Positions 39,612-59,700 of a DNA stretch of 64,000 nt are shown in pieces. Within the stretch, counting starts at the first letter, position 1, and each line of letters starts with the position of its first letter. A model generated the notes under the pieces. It was not told the DNA's origin. It did not search any database and was given only the letters and a program-made list of their open reading frames with translations. The stretch lies in NCBI GenBank assembly GCA_027886175.1, contig JAJNNQ010000009.1, positions 23,611,501 to 23,675,500 on the forward strand. Direction: 5' to 3'. A program made the translations under genes and the position numbers. This DNA is from Phylloscopus collybita. Its lineage: Eukaryota; Chordata; Aves; Passeriformes; Phylloscopidae.

Positions 39612-42600
39612 TTAAGTACTTTCTCTGGAGTTTCCTTTGAAGTAATTTCAGTTCAATTTCTTGTCTAAACTTCCCTTTTTAATAAGCTGATGATTTTACT
39701 TACAGAAAATATTTTTTTAACCTATCAGGGCAGGATAGGTTATTGTAAAGAACAAAATTAAAAATTTCTTCACAGATTCACAATACTTAGCAATATTAGA
39801 GTAATAATGATTAATAGGTTAATGCTTGGTAGCTGGCTTCTCTGCAATGGCTGCAGGTCTGGCACCCCTATTTACTGCAATTACCACACAAATACACTTT
39901 TGTTATGAGAAATTTTTTTTTTACATTAGCTATCTTACTAACCATTCAGTGACATACTCAAAAACATAAACAGGGTAAGTTCTCATTCAGGTAACATGGA
40001 TTGTTTTCTAGAACAGCATTGATTTGAAATGACAGATTATTATAACTAAATTATGTGTCTGAAAACAAGACTTGGTCATACAGGAAGACTGTGCATTCAC
40101 TGTGGCAGTTACTAAAAGAACTTTGCAGTACTTTTTACATAATGAGGACCCAGTAAAAAAAAAAAAAATCCCTCCCAAAAGAATCAGGAAGAAAATACAT
40201 GGGAAGAAAGGAAGAGAAGAGCTTTTTCTGAATCAGATTTAGCAAGCAGAAATCCACAGCCATAAATACAGTCTCCATTTCTTAAGTAAATCAGTTCTCC
40301 CACCTCAGGCTGAATCATACTTAGACAAACTAAACTATTCCCTTTGTGGCACACCATTAAGTATGTCTCCAGAATTAAAAGCAACACAAAGTGATATACT
40401 TAGCACAGATCAGCAAACCTACACTTCACTATGACAGGCAAAGGAGATGCCATGGCAGAAATATTAGTAATAGCACATCACAGCTTCAACAAATACACAC
40501 TCATAAAATTGTTGTAGGAGGCTTCCCAAAAGAAAGTAAAGTCACTCTCCCTAAGCCAGATCTTCTGCTGTCAGCAATCTGTCACCTGGGTTCTGGAGGA
40601 TCGACATAGCTCTGATTTTCCTTCTGCTACAAGAGAAGAAGCAATTTTACCCTCTGTATGAAACAGAAGAGATGCAGCAATTGCATCTACTGGGACCTCC
40701 TCAGACTTCGCAATTTTCATCCCTCCAGTAAAGAATCTCCATCTCTGAGGGTGCTAAAAGGGTGACAGAGCAAAGCTAAGTGGACTCAGCCTCAGTACTT
40801 TCAAAGGTGTGTGCAGCAGGGAAAACAATGCACAGAAGCATCCTGCTGAGTCACACAGTATTGAGACTTTAGCAGACGCAAATCTCTAATTGCTGTTTGT
40901 CAGCCTCCATAAATTAAAGAAGTGGATTTGGCCAGGAATCAGCCATGACACTGTTGACATCTACTAGCTTATACAATGAAAAGGAAGCAGCTGTCATATG
41001 GTACAGTATGAAAATCTATAGACAAAATATATTTTGTAAAGAACTTAGTCTCTCCTAACACTTACAGAACATATGGCTTAATTATCTTCAGCACCTCAGG
41101 GAAAAGACAGCCTATCTTACATTTAAAATTATCACATGTAAATTTTAACACCTGTCCCGAGCTGCAGATAAATCATTATAATTATACAGAAGTATCAGTA
41201 AAGTGAATGTTTCTCAGATATAAGTTGACCTTATCCACATGTAAATATATACAGTTGCTAAGGTACTGCTCGGTTTAAATCCCACTTTATAAAATAAATT
41301 AATCTTCTCGAAACCACATTGACTTCTTCAGAAATCTGATTTAAGATTTACTGCTGACCTTTCCTAGTCTCAGCTGAAACACTGTGAATTTAAATCTTGT
41401 TACCCCATGCTACCACTTGACAAGTTCTCTAAAAAGTTCAGCAAGTCGCACCACTTTGTGACCCAAATGCTAATGAAGCAGCACTCTGTCAGACCATTGC
41501 CAACATACCTCCATTTATTCTTTCACTCTATAAACTCAGTGATGTTCAAGCTACCATAGTCATCTAACCTGAACTGAATGGGAAAAAAAAATTGATAGAA
41601 AATTTGATCTGTAATATCTGTCAGTTTAGGATTTGTTAGTCCTTTTACATTGCTATTATTCTTCAGAGAAAAGGTTTTGCACATTATAGTTAATTTGAAA
41701 AATCAGTTTTATCAAGTCATCTTTATGAAAAAAGGACTGAATGGAAATTACCTGCTTCCCTGCCACTGCTAAAACTGAAAGGATTGAAAAAATATTAATG
41801 TGGAAGAACATGGTCAACTTGTGAAACAAAACTAATTTATTTCACAAAGATTTAACTTAAAACTCCACAAAACCCATACATTAATCAGAACAAAACTGCT
41901 CCTCATTGCTTACCTAATTCATAACACTGGTAAACTAAAATTGGTATAAAAAACAACAAGTAAATTGTAGCCCCTACAATAAAGTAGTAAAAAAAATACT
42001 TAAAAGGTTGTGTAAAGGCTGCATGATATCCCACCATGATATAGAAAAAACACAGTTTACATGCAGGTCAAAAACCATCTCCTGTAGCCCAGCACCCAGC
42101 AGATGTGGCAACTGAATTGATGCCAGAAGAAACGGCCATGTATTATTTTGTTAGGGACCATGAGCACTCATCAATTTGTCTTTGAAAGAGATCCAAAAAA
42201 TAAACCATTGACATTTCCTTTCTCCAAAGAAGATCAAGCATTTTTTTACTTAGCAGAAAACATCTTTACAAGGTTTGTTCTCCACAGTGCATGCCTATAA
42301 AGCTAAGTATCTTCTATCACTACAGGTTTATGCATTCCAGGCAAGACTGGAGCTATTTGATTGCCTGGGATGTTGGTTTTTGGGGGGTTTTTTTATGGTG
42401 CTGCTTTTGAAATGGCATTTGCTTATTGGAGAGAGAAAATCCATGTCCAGAGCTACAAATTCAACACTTTTCACCATCACTAGACTTATATCTCTGGAAA
42501 ATACCAGCTCTGTTATGCTTATAACAGTGGAAGAGGTAACCTGAATAACTAGAAATGTCTAACTAGAAATATAGAGTGGAAATTGGAGGAACTAACACAT

Positions 42601-42671
42601 ACATATTAAAGTTAAAATCTGTTATGATGACTACTTTATGCCCACATTTATGCACAAAAAATCAGGGTACT

Positions 42672-43435
42672 TGTCTTACAATATGTAACAAAAAAGTGTA
42701 TTCTATTTGCCATCTGTTGAAACTGGTTGGGGTGTTTATCTCTTGTATAACCCATTCCTCATAACTCCAGGGGGGAGGGGGCAGGTGCCTTCTGATAATG
42801 GGCCAGCTGTTAAAACCAGGTGGAGCAATGTTCCTTATCTCTTCCACAGCCCATCCTCCTTCAGGGGGGATATCTTCTGCTAATGGGCCATTAAGGCTCA
42901 CCACATGCCTGAAAACATTACATCATCCTATTATGGGAGGGAGCCATCCCACCCAGTGGGAGGAGCCAAGCATTCCTACCCGGATAAAAACTGAGAGTCA
43001 GAACACAAGGACAGCCTGTTTTTCCACTGGATTTCCCAGAGAAAGACTGGACCCATCTTGCCACCACTGGACCCTTTTACAGGACCATCTCTACTCCAAC
43101 AGAACCACATCTGTCACTCCAGGAGGACTTATTTTGGACTGCTCCAAACACCTTGACCAACAGGGTGTCAAGTCATATCCTGACTCTGTCAGTGTTTCTA
43201 GGATTTTTTGTTTGTTTGTTTGTTTTGCCTGGGTTCGTTTTTTATTTTTTTACTATTACACTTGTATTTTTTTTAATAGTCCTAGTAAAGAACTGTTATT
43301 CCTATTCCCATATCTTTGCCTGAAAGCCCCTTAATTGCAAAATTATAATAATTTGGAGGGAGGGGGTTTACAGTCTCCATTCCAAGGGAAGCTCCAGCCT
43401 TCCCTGGCAGATACCTGTCTTTCCAAACCAAGACT
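42672..43435 (+). mobile_element. Solo LTR of the same ERVL-like family, copy 3, intronic
   Basis: It aligns with 9621-10346 and 16662-17426: TGTCTT start, TAATGGGCCA segments, a GGATAAAA box (about 42981), CAACAGAACCACATCTG-type core, a TTTG tract (43206-43226), AGTAAA (about 43284) and the CTTTCCAAACCAAGAC end. The termini are worn: the start lacks the GG after TGTCTT and the final CA is changed. The flanking 5-mers (GTACT on the left, CTACT or TACTC on the right) are only partly alike. It is antisense to GABRA2, the orientation usually tolerated in introns. Confidence 0.85.
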
Positions 43436-44904
43436 ACTCCTTGACGGGGACAAATTTTTGGATCCTAATTTCACCTCTTGTAAATTAGCTGATCTTTATA
43501 ATTTGAAGAGACTTTAGTCAACTAAACAATCTAGCCTTTTGTGCTAGAATGTGGACACTTCCTTTGAAAGGGAAAGGCCTAATTAAAGTGTTACCAAAGG
43601 ACAGTTTGGTAATAAAGAGGTACTGTAGCTTTGCAAATACTTTGTACAAAATGTTTTAAATGTGCTCTATTTCCTATAATTTCAGGCTACTCCTCCCACT
43701 ATTTTATCCTTTCAGAAGTTTTCAAAGTTACACATAATGGTTGAAAAACATCACAAAAGGATTGATAAACACTTTTTTTTTTTAAATTAAGGAAATTAAT
43801 TTAATTGTTCTATTTTTTATCAGCAATTGCAAATTGTTCTGGTAATCAGATATCCCAACCTGGTCAAAAACCCAAAGAAATTCATAAACCCAAAGAGATT
43901 CATAAATACAAATAACAGCAGAAAGAAAAGATTGTTGACCATTTCAGAGATACAGATAACTTCTTCATTTTATCACTCCAAGACCTCATAGTTAGAAGTG
44001 TACACAAAAGCTTAAAAATTCTGTATGTAGCATATTAATGTACTGCACCATAACATTTGGCTACACACTATCTTTTGCTTTTATTTACTCAATGTATACA
44101 TGTTGCTAGAGATGCAATACAAAAGGAGTGTACCATGATTTTGTTCAACCACCAGCAGCTAAGTCTGAACAACCACTGAGAGAAAGATTACAGAAAAGAG
44201 CTCAAGCACTTTGTCTACCCTTTTTACTAAAAGAACAACACAAACCAGCCTTTTAAAATAGCTTGAGAGGCAAGAATCATAAAATCTATTTCCAGAAAAG
44301 CTGGATTCAATCAGTTGGATTCAAATTGGGTAAGCTAAGTATCCATATGGTGAAGTAGGTACCATGATGCTTCACTGTACCAATACTGAGCGATGGAACA
44401 CAATTTCCCATGAGCAACAGACAAGCTTATTCCCAAAGCTGAATGGCATGTGCTATTTACCCCAACAACTCCAGGAAAAGTTGCACGCAAGTATGCCATC
44501 ACTGGAACATGAACTAGTGTCTTCACATATCACTAAGTTGAGGAGACACATTAGTTTGTTTGCAGCCAGCTCAGTCTCTTACTCAGGGCTAGTTTTCCAC
44601 TACCCACTGCCTATCATGATATTATTATATCTCCATTTAGGAGAAATTCCCAATTAAGAAATTAAAAACAGAAATGTGTCAGTGGTGGTATGTCTCTAAA
44701 GGCAAAAAAGATAATCTGCAGCATATGAAAGGAGAGAAGAAAAAAGACAATTGAGATTTTTTTTTTTTCAAGGAAATGAGAAAAGGTACTTTGTATCTAT
44801 AGAACTGTTCAAAAGGACAGGTCTCTATTATTCAATTCCCATGTGAAAATAACCAGAGAACACATCTGAACTTTTCCTCTTTCTGTAGTGTCACAAATAA
44901 AAAG

Positions 44905-45515
44905 TTGCTTTGGGTTTGCATGGCAAGGTTTTGGTACTGGGGGCTACCACAGTGGCTTCTGTGAGAAGCTGCCAGGAGCTTCTACCATGTCTGAGAGATC
45001 CAAAGCCAGCCAGTTCCAAGAGGGACCCACCATTGCTGGCCAAGGCCACGCCCAAGGGCAACACTGGCAGTGCCTCTGGGATGACATATTTAAGATGGAG
45101 AAAAAATTATATTGAGCAGAAGCAACTGCAGCCAGAGAAGACAAGTGAGAATATGGGACATAAACAGTTCTGCAGACACCCAGGTCAGTGGGGAGGAACA
45201 GGGGGGAGGTACTCCAGACACCAGAGAAGAGGTTCCCCTGCAGCCTGTGGGAAAAACCACGGTGAAGTAGCTGTGCCCCTCCAGCCCGCAGAGAGGTCCA
45301 CGGTGGAGCAGAGACCGACCTCCAGCCCATGGAGGACCCCGCGAAAGGTGGGTGAATGCCTGGAGGAGGCTTTGGCACCATGGAAAACCCGTGCTGGAGC
45401 AAGCTTCCAGCAGGACCTGCAGCTTCACAGGGGACTTATGCTGGAGCAGTCTGTTCCTGAAGGACTGCACCCCATGGAAAGGACCCACATCAAGAACAAG
45501 TAAAAACAGGCACAG
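44905..45515 (+). mobile_element. ERV LTR/leader-derived repeat, intronic
   Basis: This GC-richer segment has motifs I recall from a widespread avian retroviral repeat: TTGCATGGCAAGGTTTTGGT (about 44916), GTGGCTTCTGTGAGAAGCTG (44951), CTCTGGGATGACATATTTAA (about 45074) with a TATTTAA promoter-like box, AGCAACTGCAGCCAGAGAAG (45120), and repeated CAGCC(C/T)GTGG / CATGGA.GACC units (45240-45490). The frames are broken, and the remaining half of the element is absent. The family name and boundaries are uncertain. Confidence 0.65.
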
Positions 45516-45823
45516 GAACGCAGAGTAATAATAAAATTATCACAGTGAACTGACAAAAGAACATAGCTATGTGAATTTAAAATTCTTCATCTTGGACAAT
45601 ATAATAAATAACACGACTAATTTTTGTTCTTTCCTGCTTCAGTTAATGAAGAATATATACCTAATTACAATTATTTTATCATTCTCATTGATAGTCCATG
45701 AGAGTTAAAACATAGATAACTGAAGCTCTAAGCAAACTAATTTCTGATTTTCTGTCACCTGCATCTAATGCTGCTATTCAAATATATGTGATGTTTCTAA
45801 ATGCATCCCATTAAATGGGTAAA

Positions 45824-45849
45824 TTTAATGGGTAAATATACCCATTAAA
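45824..45849. repeat. Perfect 11-bp inverted repeat with 4-base loop
   Basis: TTTAATGGGTA (45824-45834) and TACCCATTAAA (45839-45849) are exact reverse complements around AATA. A further CCCATTAAATGGG just upstream (45808-45820) adds to the local symmetry. Confidence 0.93.
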
Positions 45850-48623
45850 AGTGAAGCAAGAATCCAATAAGCTGCACAGGATTAGTTTTTCTAATATTGT
45901 TGACACTAAATGCATAACAATAAACACATTACTAAATTAAACAGATTGTAATCTTGCACTAAATGAAGGCATTATGAACTAGTCTTATTCTCTGTCATTA
46001 AGAATGCCATCAGATTTATCTGCTAGAGAAAACACATTCAAGACTTATTAAATCAATAATGACAAAACTTTCTTCTTCCAATAATTTAAAGCAAAGTTGA
46101 AGCAATATAGCATTAGGCCACAATTCATTTGGGATAGTGTAGGTCAACAATATTAAATAGATGCCATAAAGAAAAGGGATTAAAGAGCTCAACTTTAAAG
46201 TAAACCTCATTATACCAAATCCTAATGTTAACCTAGAATTTGAAATCACATTGCAAGAGAATAGAAACGGAAAAGTAACTTCTTTCACCCATTAAATAAT
46301 ACATGCTAACTGGTGCTTTGAATAACTAGAGGTTATTGTTTTCTTTGAAACAGTATTCCAATAGTTCATCCTTAGCTCTCAAGAAGGTCACCGAAATAAA
46401 TTTCTCATTGATTGTCATTGATTTGCAAAAACACTTTGTCATAACCAGTAACTTCTGTTTAATTATATTTTAATATTGATATATTTAATATACAATGCAA
46501 AGATGGGTATCTATCAAGTGACTACTCCATATGAAAACCCAAAATTAAGTATTATCAATAAAAGCATAAAGGAATACCCCCTACAGTTTTTATACTCCCT
46601 GCTCAGTGTAGCTTGTTTCATTAACGTAACTATAGTATGGGCTTCTTTTGTCACTGGATTGAGTCTGCTTCCAGCTATCACCCAGATGAAACCTTGGGTG
46701 TACCAGCCCAGCTCTCACTGACAAGAATATTTCAGAACAGTCAAAAACCACTAAAGAGTAATAGATGAACTTGGTTAAGAAATTCTAACTGCACATTTCT
46801 GTAACACATTCAGGCAAGAGACCAGAGGGTATCAGAGACCCCAGTGACAACTGCTGCCAGTAGGTATGGAGAAGGACTGGGAGATCCACTTGAAGCTGTG
46901 TATTTAGAGCCCATTGGCAGCTTATGCTGACAACCTGATCTAGAGAGTAAAAGAATGCTATGAAATAGCTCCTCAGGGAAAATCCAACCCAATCCAATGA
47001 AAAAGCAACAAATGAGCAACAAATGCTGCATGCTTGGGTTAAGGTTTCTCCAGCAGTCAGAGCCTGGGTATGTCTTGTTTCCCTGGGTTCAGGGTGCCAG
47101 TCTATGCTGGCGTGGAGGGGAGAGAGCCCTGAGCAGCACACAGGGTGCATGTCTGTGCAGCAGGAATAAAATACTAGCATAAAGCTGCTATGTCTGCAAT
47201 AAACCCATCGTTCAGTAAACAGATTTCAGGTTCCCTGTCACTGAGTGGTGTGATTCTGTTCTTGCAGCCCTCCTATGCACTTTCCTCAAGACATCCTGAA
47301 GCAGGACACTTCATTATCCACATTATACTAAACCCCAGGAGAGAAAAGCAGCAGGCTGCCATGCAGATACTACTTATTCTAAAAAATATATAAACTAAGC
47401 AGAAAATAAATCAAGAACAAGAAAGAGGTGTGCAGGAAGGAACACATTTCAGGAAAATTATCCCAGGGCCTTGTTATGGATGGGCCTTATTAACAGTGAC
47501 ACAGTAACAGAAAGTGCATTTTAGTGAGAGCAGATGCAAGAGCTTTTTTGGAGAAACCAGTCACACTGTCCTAAATGTATTGGAGTCGATACAGAAAAGG
47601 GTAAAGACAGAGATATAGAAGGATTTGACAATGTACTTGTAAAGCTGGAAACATGAGTGTACATTTTCATAATCAAAAATTGTTAAATTCACAGAAGATT
47701 TTGAAGAAAGGCAAAAAAACCCCTGCCTGATAGCTGCCTGGAAAACCATGGTAGAATTCTGGTCCCACTGAAACCACTGACCTATTTCATCTGCCTTCAA
47801 TAAGGCTCATATTCAAACCTGCAATTTCCACCATGCTTTGTGTGGCATGTTCTCTACCAGGAGCAACATTAAGTGCTTTGTTGTGCATCGTACTTAATAT
47901 GCATTTGAGTTTGGCCTATTTTTTGAAGAGTACATGGTGTTTACTGATGACTAATCACACAATTTTATGCAGCATTATTGATGGCTGATTCCACACAGAC
48001 ATTAATTTTATTGTGCTAATCTCTTTTTCTTTAACAGCAAACAAACTAAATGAACTTTGCTTTGCAAATAAAAGACATTTGCTACTTTGAGAAACAGCAT
48101 TTTATTGCTTGCCTGAACCTCTCTGCTGCCACACAGTAGTCTCCAATTTGAATTAGCAAAAAAGTGTTGCCCAAAACCCCAGAATAGGGTTTCTTTAAAA
48201 GAACTTAGCTTGAAATTTTGACAAATAATTCAACAAATTCAAATTTAATTTGCCTAATTTACAAAGAAATTTAGAAATTTGCTTATCTACCAAGTATCAG
48301 AATACTTGGATAATACCAAGGTAAGATACTTCAGAAAATCACCTAAGTTTACTAAATTTACTTTTTAAATAGAAACATTATCATCTTTTTCTATTCTGTG
48401 ATTTATTTTTTCCTCTTAAGAGTCAAGGATATGTGAAGGCAGTTTGTTTGGATGTACTAATTTCCAAAATCTTTGAGATTCTCAGGAGATATGTAAGCTG
48501 CAGTTGAAAGCTGTTTGGACTTATCATATCACATTCTACAAACACTTTAACTTGAACAAAAGAGCCCTGTACTTCAGAAGTACTTTCTAGCATCTTCAGC
48601 TATTGCAAACAGAGCTAATGCTA

Positions 48624-52625
<4,002 letters not shown>

Positions 52626-52708
52626 AGCTGCCAAATTTCAGTGGGCATGAGTGAGCATCCATAGGGAAGTCCTCCAAGTGCATTGGACATTCAGCTTGGA
52701 CTGTAAGC
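52626..52708 (-). CDS. GABRA2: GABRA2 exon: Cys-loop
   Basis: The 83-base exon, too short for simple ORF finding, lies between TTTTAG (AG at 52709-52710) and GGCAGCT|GTAAGT. With the AG from the previous exon its first base makes the Arg codon. It encodes [20 protein letters not shown] followed by CPLKFGS. The two cysteines are 13 residues apart ([15 protein letters not shown]), the disulphide loop that names the family, with the invariant FPMD inside. Confidence 0.98.
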
Positions 52709-55319
<2,611 letters not shown>

Positions 55320-55954
55320 CTAATCTGCTTTCTGAGAACAAAAATAGAAAAGCTTTGTTTGCAAAATTCCCTTGGCAAAAATGTCAAGGGGGGAACAATC
55401 ATCACAAAAAATTGTTTAGTATTGAGAATAATAAACAGGAAGTCAATGTATTAAGAGTATGACATTCTTCTTCATGATTACTAGATGTTGTTTTTGTATT
55501 GGACGCTTTCAATATTTAGATTTCTGTGTCTGATATACAACATATCTGTAACATGGGTAATTTCAGCAAACACAGTAAGGAAAAAATACACAGAAAGACA
55601 TTAAATAGTTCTTTCAGTATCTTCTGCTGCGGAGTAACCCAGCATTTCGAGAGCATGGAGAATGGCTGAGCCTGGAAGTAAGGAAACAGGGCAATATATA
55701 AAGGGTACAGTATATGCAAGCAGAATGATATAAGACTTTTCCAAAGAGGAATGTAAGGCTCTGTAGCGGTGTGGATTTTATGAACAAAAGTACATAGGCA
55801 GGAAACAACAGCTGATGATTAACAGGTGACACACACTGCCTGGTGAACCTTACTCTGATGCCTAGTCTTGGGAAGGCAGGACAGTTGGGAAAAAAAGGAT
55901 GCAAACAAAACCAGACTGATGACCTAGACCAGATGCCCGTGTCAACCAGTGCTT

Positions 55955-56018
55955 GTTATCCCATCTGGTGGGTTTTGTTGCTGTTTATTGGCTTGCTGGC
56001 TGGGGTTAAACCACGACA
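55955..56018 (-). mobile_element. LTR terminus fragment, antisense
   Basis: On the minus strand it begins TGTCGTGGTTTAACCCCAGC at 56018, the start of a common avian ERV LTR as I recall it. Only about 60 bases are recognisable; the rest (55740-55955) is diverged or absent. Confidence 0.6.
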
Positions 56019-57724
56019 CAAACAAACAAAAAACTGATTAAACATTGAAAATGTAAATTCATCAGCTATCTTCAAAACAGAACTGTAAATGGATTTAATG
56101 TTTTGCTTCTGTCAGCACAGCATATAAATTGGATACAGGAAAGCTTAAAAACTATGCTGGAAGCAAACTGTATTCGGCATATTGCAAATGCTATATTGGT
56201 GCAATTTTGTTTTATTGGACAGGTACAAAATGTGGTCTCATGACTTCAAAATATTAGTATGCTGCAACAGTCTGTACTACTGCAATTGCTCTGCATAAAC
56301 CATTTTCAAGTAAACTACTTTGAATGGACAAGGCCTGATAAAATTTAACCAATATAAAATTTTCAAGGGATTTCAATATAAAAGTGACTTCAAGGAACTT
56401 ATCAGCCTCTATCATTTTCTGCTGGCTCCCTTGTGTGCTGATTAACAAGGCTTAAGGTTCTTCTCCATCAATCATACAGTGGTACAAAAGGAGTGCTGAC
56501 TAGACAGTGACAAGTGACAGCTCTCTTCAGCTCCTTTGGTCTGTGAGCCAAAGGGCTGTGAGGACCTTTTTCCAGGTCAGGGCCAGAGGCTAAGGAGAGC
56601 ACGAGGAACAAAGAAAAGAGAATTTTGTTACATTGAAGGAGCATGACAGGGGCAGGAGAGAAAGCAGTTCTCTTTATGAACAGCAACAAATGTAAAGAGA
56701 TATTTTGGAAATTATGAATACTTATAAACTAACCTGACAAAAACCAGAAGCTCAATTTTTAGCTATACTAAGAGGTCACACATTAACAAAATAATTTTTT
56801 CTCAAATTTTTAACTAAAATTTTAAATATTTAAAATAATACTAAATAAAACTAGCATGACAGTACACTGGAAATTAACTTGCTTGGTTTTCCTTAATCCC
56901 ATTTTTTATTATCTCCAATAATATTTTAGTAAATATATCTGTTTAATACAAAATTATGAAGCTATAAAACATGTATTTCTTTGATATTATACTTGATTTT
57001 GTTCAGTACCTCATCACTGCTAGAGACATTGCCTCATAACAAGAGGTTTGCTTACTTCTCTATTATAGATCACATTTAATTGTCTTCTTTTATTTGATGG
57101 TTTATATGTTGTTTTAGTTGTTAAATATCAGGTGACTTAAAATCCCATTTACAAATAACAAGTTACCTATCAGTTCAGTTGCAGACCAGGGAAAGTGACA
57201 AAATGTATAATATCATGGAGGATCAGGAACTGCAGGGGACTATATGAAATCTGGACAGAAATACCAGGTAATTAAAGGAAAACAACTGCCATAACAGCCT
57301 CCTTGTGGTTTTCCTCTGAGGAGCTTTACCAATAAATCATGGTAAGACTGATGTTTGAGGTATGAAGAACAGTGAAGAAGAGCCTGAATGGATTAAGACT
57401 TTGAAATTCCACTGAAATTCAACATGAGTGAGTGATATGCCTCACAGGTTCTTTTGACAAACATCCCTGCACATAAGTGATTAGAATATAAATCTGAACT
57501 TTTTTGCAATGTTTCCATAAATAAAGAACTTCAAAGATCCTGCTATTTTACTGTCTTCCAACACACATAAAAAGAATTACAAGAGAAACGAAATAGAAAA
57601 AAAAAAAGCAGACATGAAATGCCACTAAATCAAAACAGCAACATTTCACAAAAACTCACATCTGCTGCATGGCAACAGCTAAGGAAGTAGAATGAGCAAG
57701 AAAGAATGAGCAGCAGAATGAGCT

Positions 57725-58270
57725 GCAGCCTTGAGAGACTATACTGAGAAATCTCTGACTGATCCACAGGCCATGGTTAATGGCTCAAACATTGTAAAGG
57801 TAACCACAAAGGACTTTGCCCACTATGGCAAACTGTATAAAGAAGCAACTGCCCATCTGAGACCACAGAATTCCCCTCTCTCCCTCTCCCCAGTATGCCT
57901 CAGTGAATTCCTGGAAATTTGGACAGTAAATTAAGCCTCCTGATGGGACCTTGAGATAAGATGTAGGTGCTTCTATTGTCCCATTATCTCAGGCCTAAGG
58001 AGAAGTTAGTATCCACAAGAAAAGCTAACTCAGCAAATGTGCTGAAAATAAGCCCTGGCTGGGTCTGGCAGGGGGAGACCATAGCTTCCAGACTCTTCTC
58101 TGGGGTCTTCCACCAGAGGACTGCACATGATCCACAGTTGCAACAGACCCATAGTGCTGCAAAAGACAATGTAAAACTCCCCTTCCCAGGAGAGGTGTCT
58201 GGGCACTCCCATATAAACCTGAACATATATCAAACCCATTGAACTCTATGTTTCATAGGCTTCCCCCACC
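57725..58270. other. GC-richer block, possible degraded retroelement
   Basis: Composition differs from the surrounding AT-rich intron. It has pieces such as CACAAAGGACTTTGCCCACT (57806) and CTCTGGGGTCTTCCACCAGA (58098) that look transposon-derived, but no family, termini or long frame could be identified. Confidence 0.3.
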
Positions 58271-58517
58271 CCTAGCAGATCAAAACTGTGACCATCACTT
58301 TGACTAACAAACAATGAAATTACATCAAGTCTTGTTGAATCCATGTGTGGTGATATCTATCTATTCTTCTTCTTTCTTTCTCTTTCTTTCATTTCCTTAT
58401 AAATTTTCTTCAGTGTTATTTTTATGCTTTTGTATTGCTATATTGCTATTGATAATAATAACCAAAATGGCTACATACCTCCCGTCCTTTGCAACCAAAA
58501 ATTTCCAAAATTAACTC

Positions 58518-58543
58518 ATATATATATATATATATATATATAT
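58518..58543. repeat. (AT)13 microsatellite
   Basis: Twenty-six bases of alternating AT, likely polymorphic. Confidence 0.95.
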
Positions 58544-59090
58544 GTATTTATAAACACAGATCATTCAGTGTTGTTTCACTCTAATCTGCTCCCAGGGATC
58601 GATTCATAAGAACCTGACTTACCCTCATGTTTAGGGTGGTTTGTAACATCATCCAGTCTGTGCTGGAGATCTTTATTTCAGAATATCTCCTTTAGAAGAT
58701 GGAAATAGGGAATAAACCAAAGTTTGGTGTGAATGATGACAAACACCTTCTGTTTCCATCTACCACAATAGTAGTAAAATCTCACATAGTTCTTAAATAA
58801 CTTGTCTTTCTACAGACTTCTTTGCATTTTTTTAGTGGAAGTATTGGGATCTCAATTTTTTCATTGTCCATTTCAAATTATTATTTAAAGCAAAATACAA
58901 CTCCTGCCTTTGCATCCCAGTGCTATATTCACTGATCCCATGTTCCCTTCTGTGCCAAATCTATCCTACTTATGATCATGAATATCCCTACTGATGTTTA
59001 CCATTAATAGAAAGGTATTGAAGTACTTTTGAGTACAATAAATATGATAAAAAGCTACAAAAAGATGCTACATAAAGATTTTGAGACTAA

Positions 59091-59150
59091 ATTCGATAAT
59101 CGAATCGACTAATTTGATTCTTATTCGATATATTTGATATATACCACTTT
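59091..59150. repeat. TTCGAT/ATCGAA cluster
   Basis: Several TTCGAT-like words and their reverse complements lie within 60 bases, including the near-palindrome ATTCGATAATCGAAT (59091-59105). CpGs are rare elsewhere in this intron. Confidence 0.6.
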
Positions 59151-59280
59151 GTGGTAAATACTGTGTAATGTTTACTTTTCAGTCAAGACTAACATTCTGT
59201 GACAAAGACAAATCTGGACTCTAGAAAAAAACACAGATTAGTACCTGATACTAATTTAATTCATTCTGCAGATATTCTCC

Positions 59281-59700
59281 TGTCACAATACAAAAGGAAA
59301 GAAACAACACTCATGCACTGAGATGTCCAAAGCAAAAAAGGGGCAGTTTATTTACAGACCTCGACATTTATAGAATTCCAACAGTGACCATGGTTTGGAG
59401 GAAGAAAATTGTCCACTCCAACAACAATGGTCAACCCAACAGTCCATCAATTCTCTCTTCCTGCAGAAAGGACTGCAAAACCATCATTATTTACATGAAA
59501 AGTGCATGAGAAACTCCATCTCAAAAAGTAAACATCAGAAGGCTGAAGCAGAACTTTAGAAAAACAAAGCGACATTCTCCTCTGTAAAAAAACTGCCCTC
59601 TTTGGACATGACCTAACCACTCTCCAGTATATATATAATGCAGTATCTCCACAAAATCACAGGAGCATACTTCCAGGTCTTCACAGGATTCCCGTGATAA
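59281..59700 (-). mobile_element. ERV LTR fragment, minus orientation
   Basis: Plus-strand sequence starts TGTCACAATACAAAAGGA. On the minus strand this is an LTR 3' end, with AATAAA about 70 bases before the ...TGTGACA terminus. Motifs in the body (ACAGTCCATCAATTCTCTCT near 59440, GTAAACATCAGAAG near 59528, GACATGACCTAACCACTCTC near 59605) resemble an avian ERV LTR from memory. The other terminus is not clear, and no target duplication was found. Confidence 0.55.

Noticed and set aside
42798..43334. 178-codon ORF
   Set aside because: It lies wholly inside LTR copy 3 and does not match a retroviral protein; LTRs are non-coding.
44910..45503. 197-codon ORF
   Set aside because: It falls in a GC-rich ERV-derived repeat whose typical sequence is leader/LTR, and the translation shows no recognisable domain.
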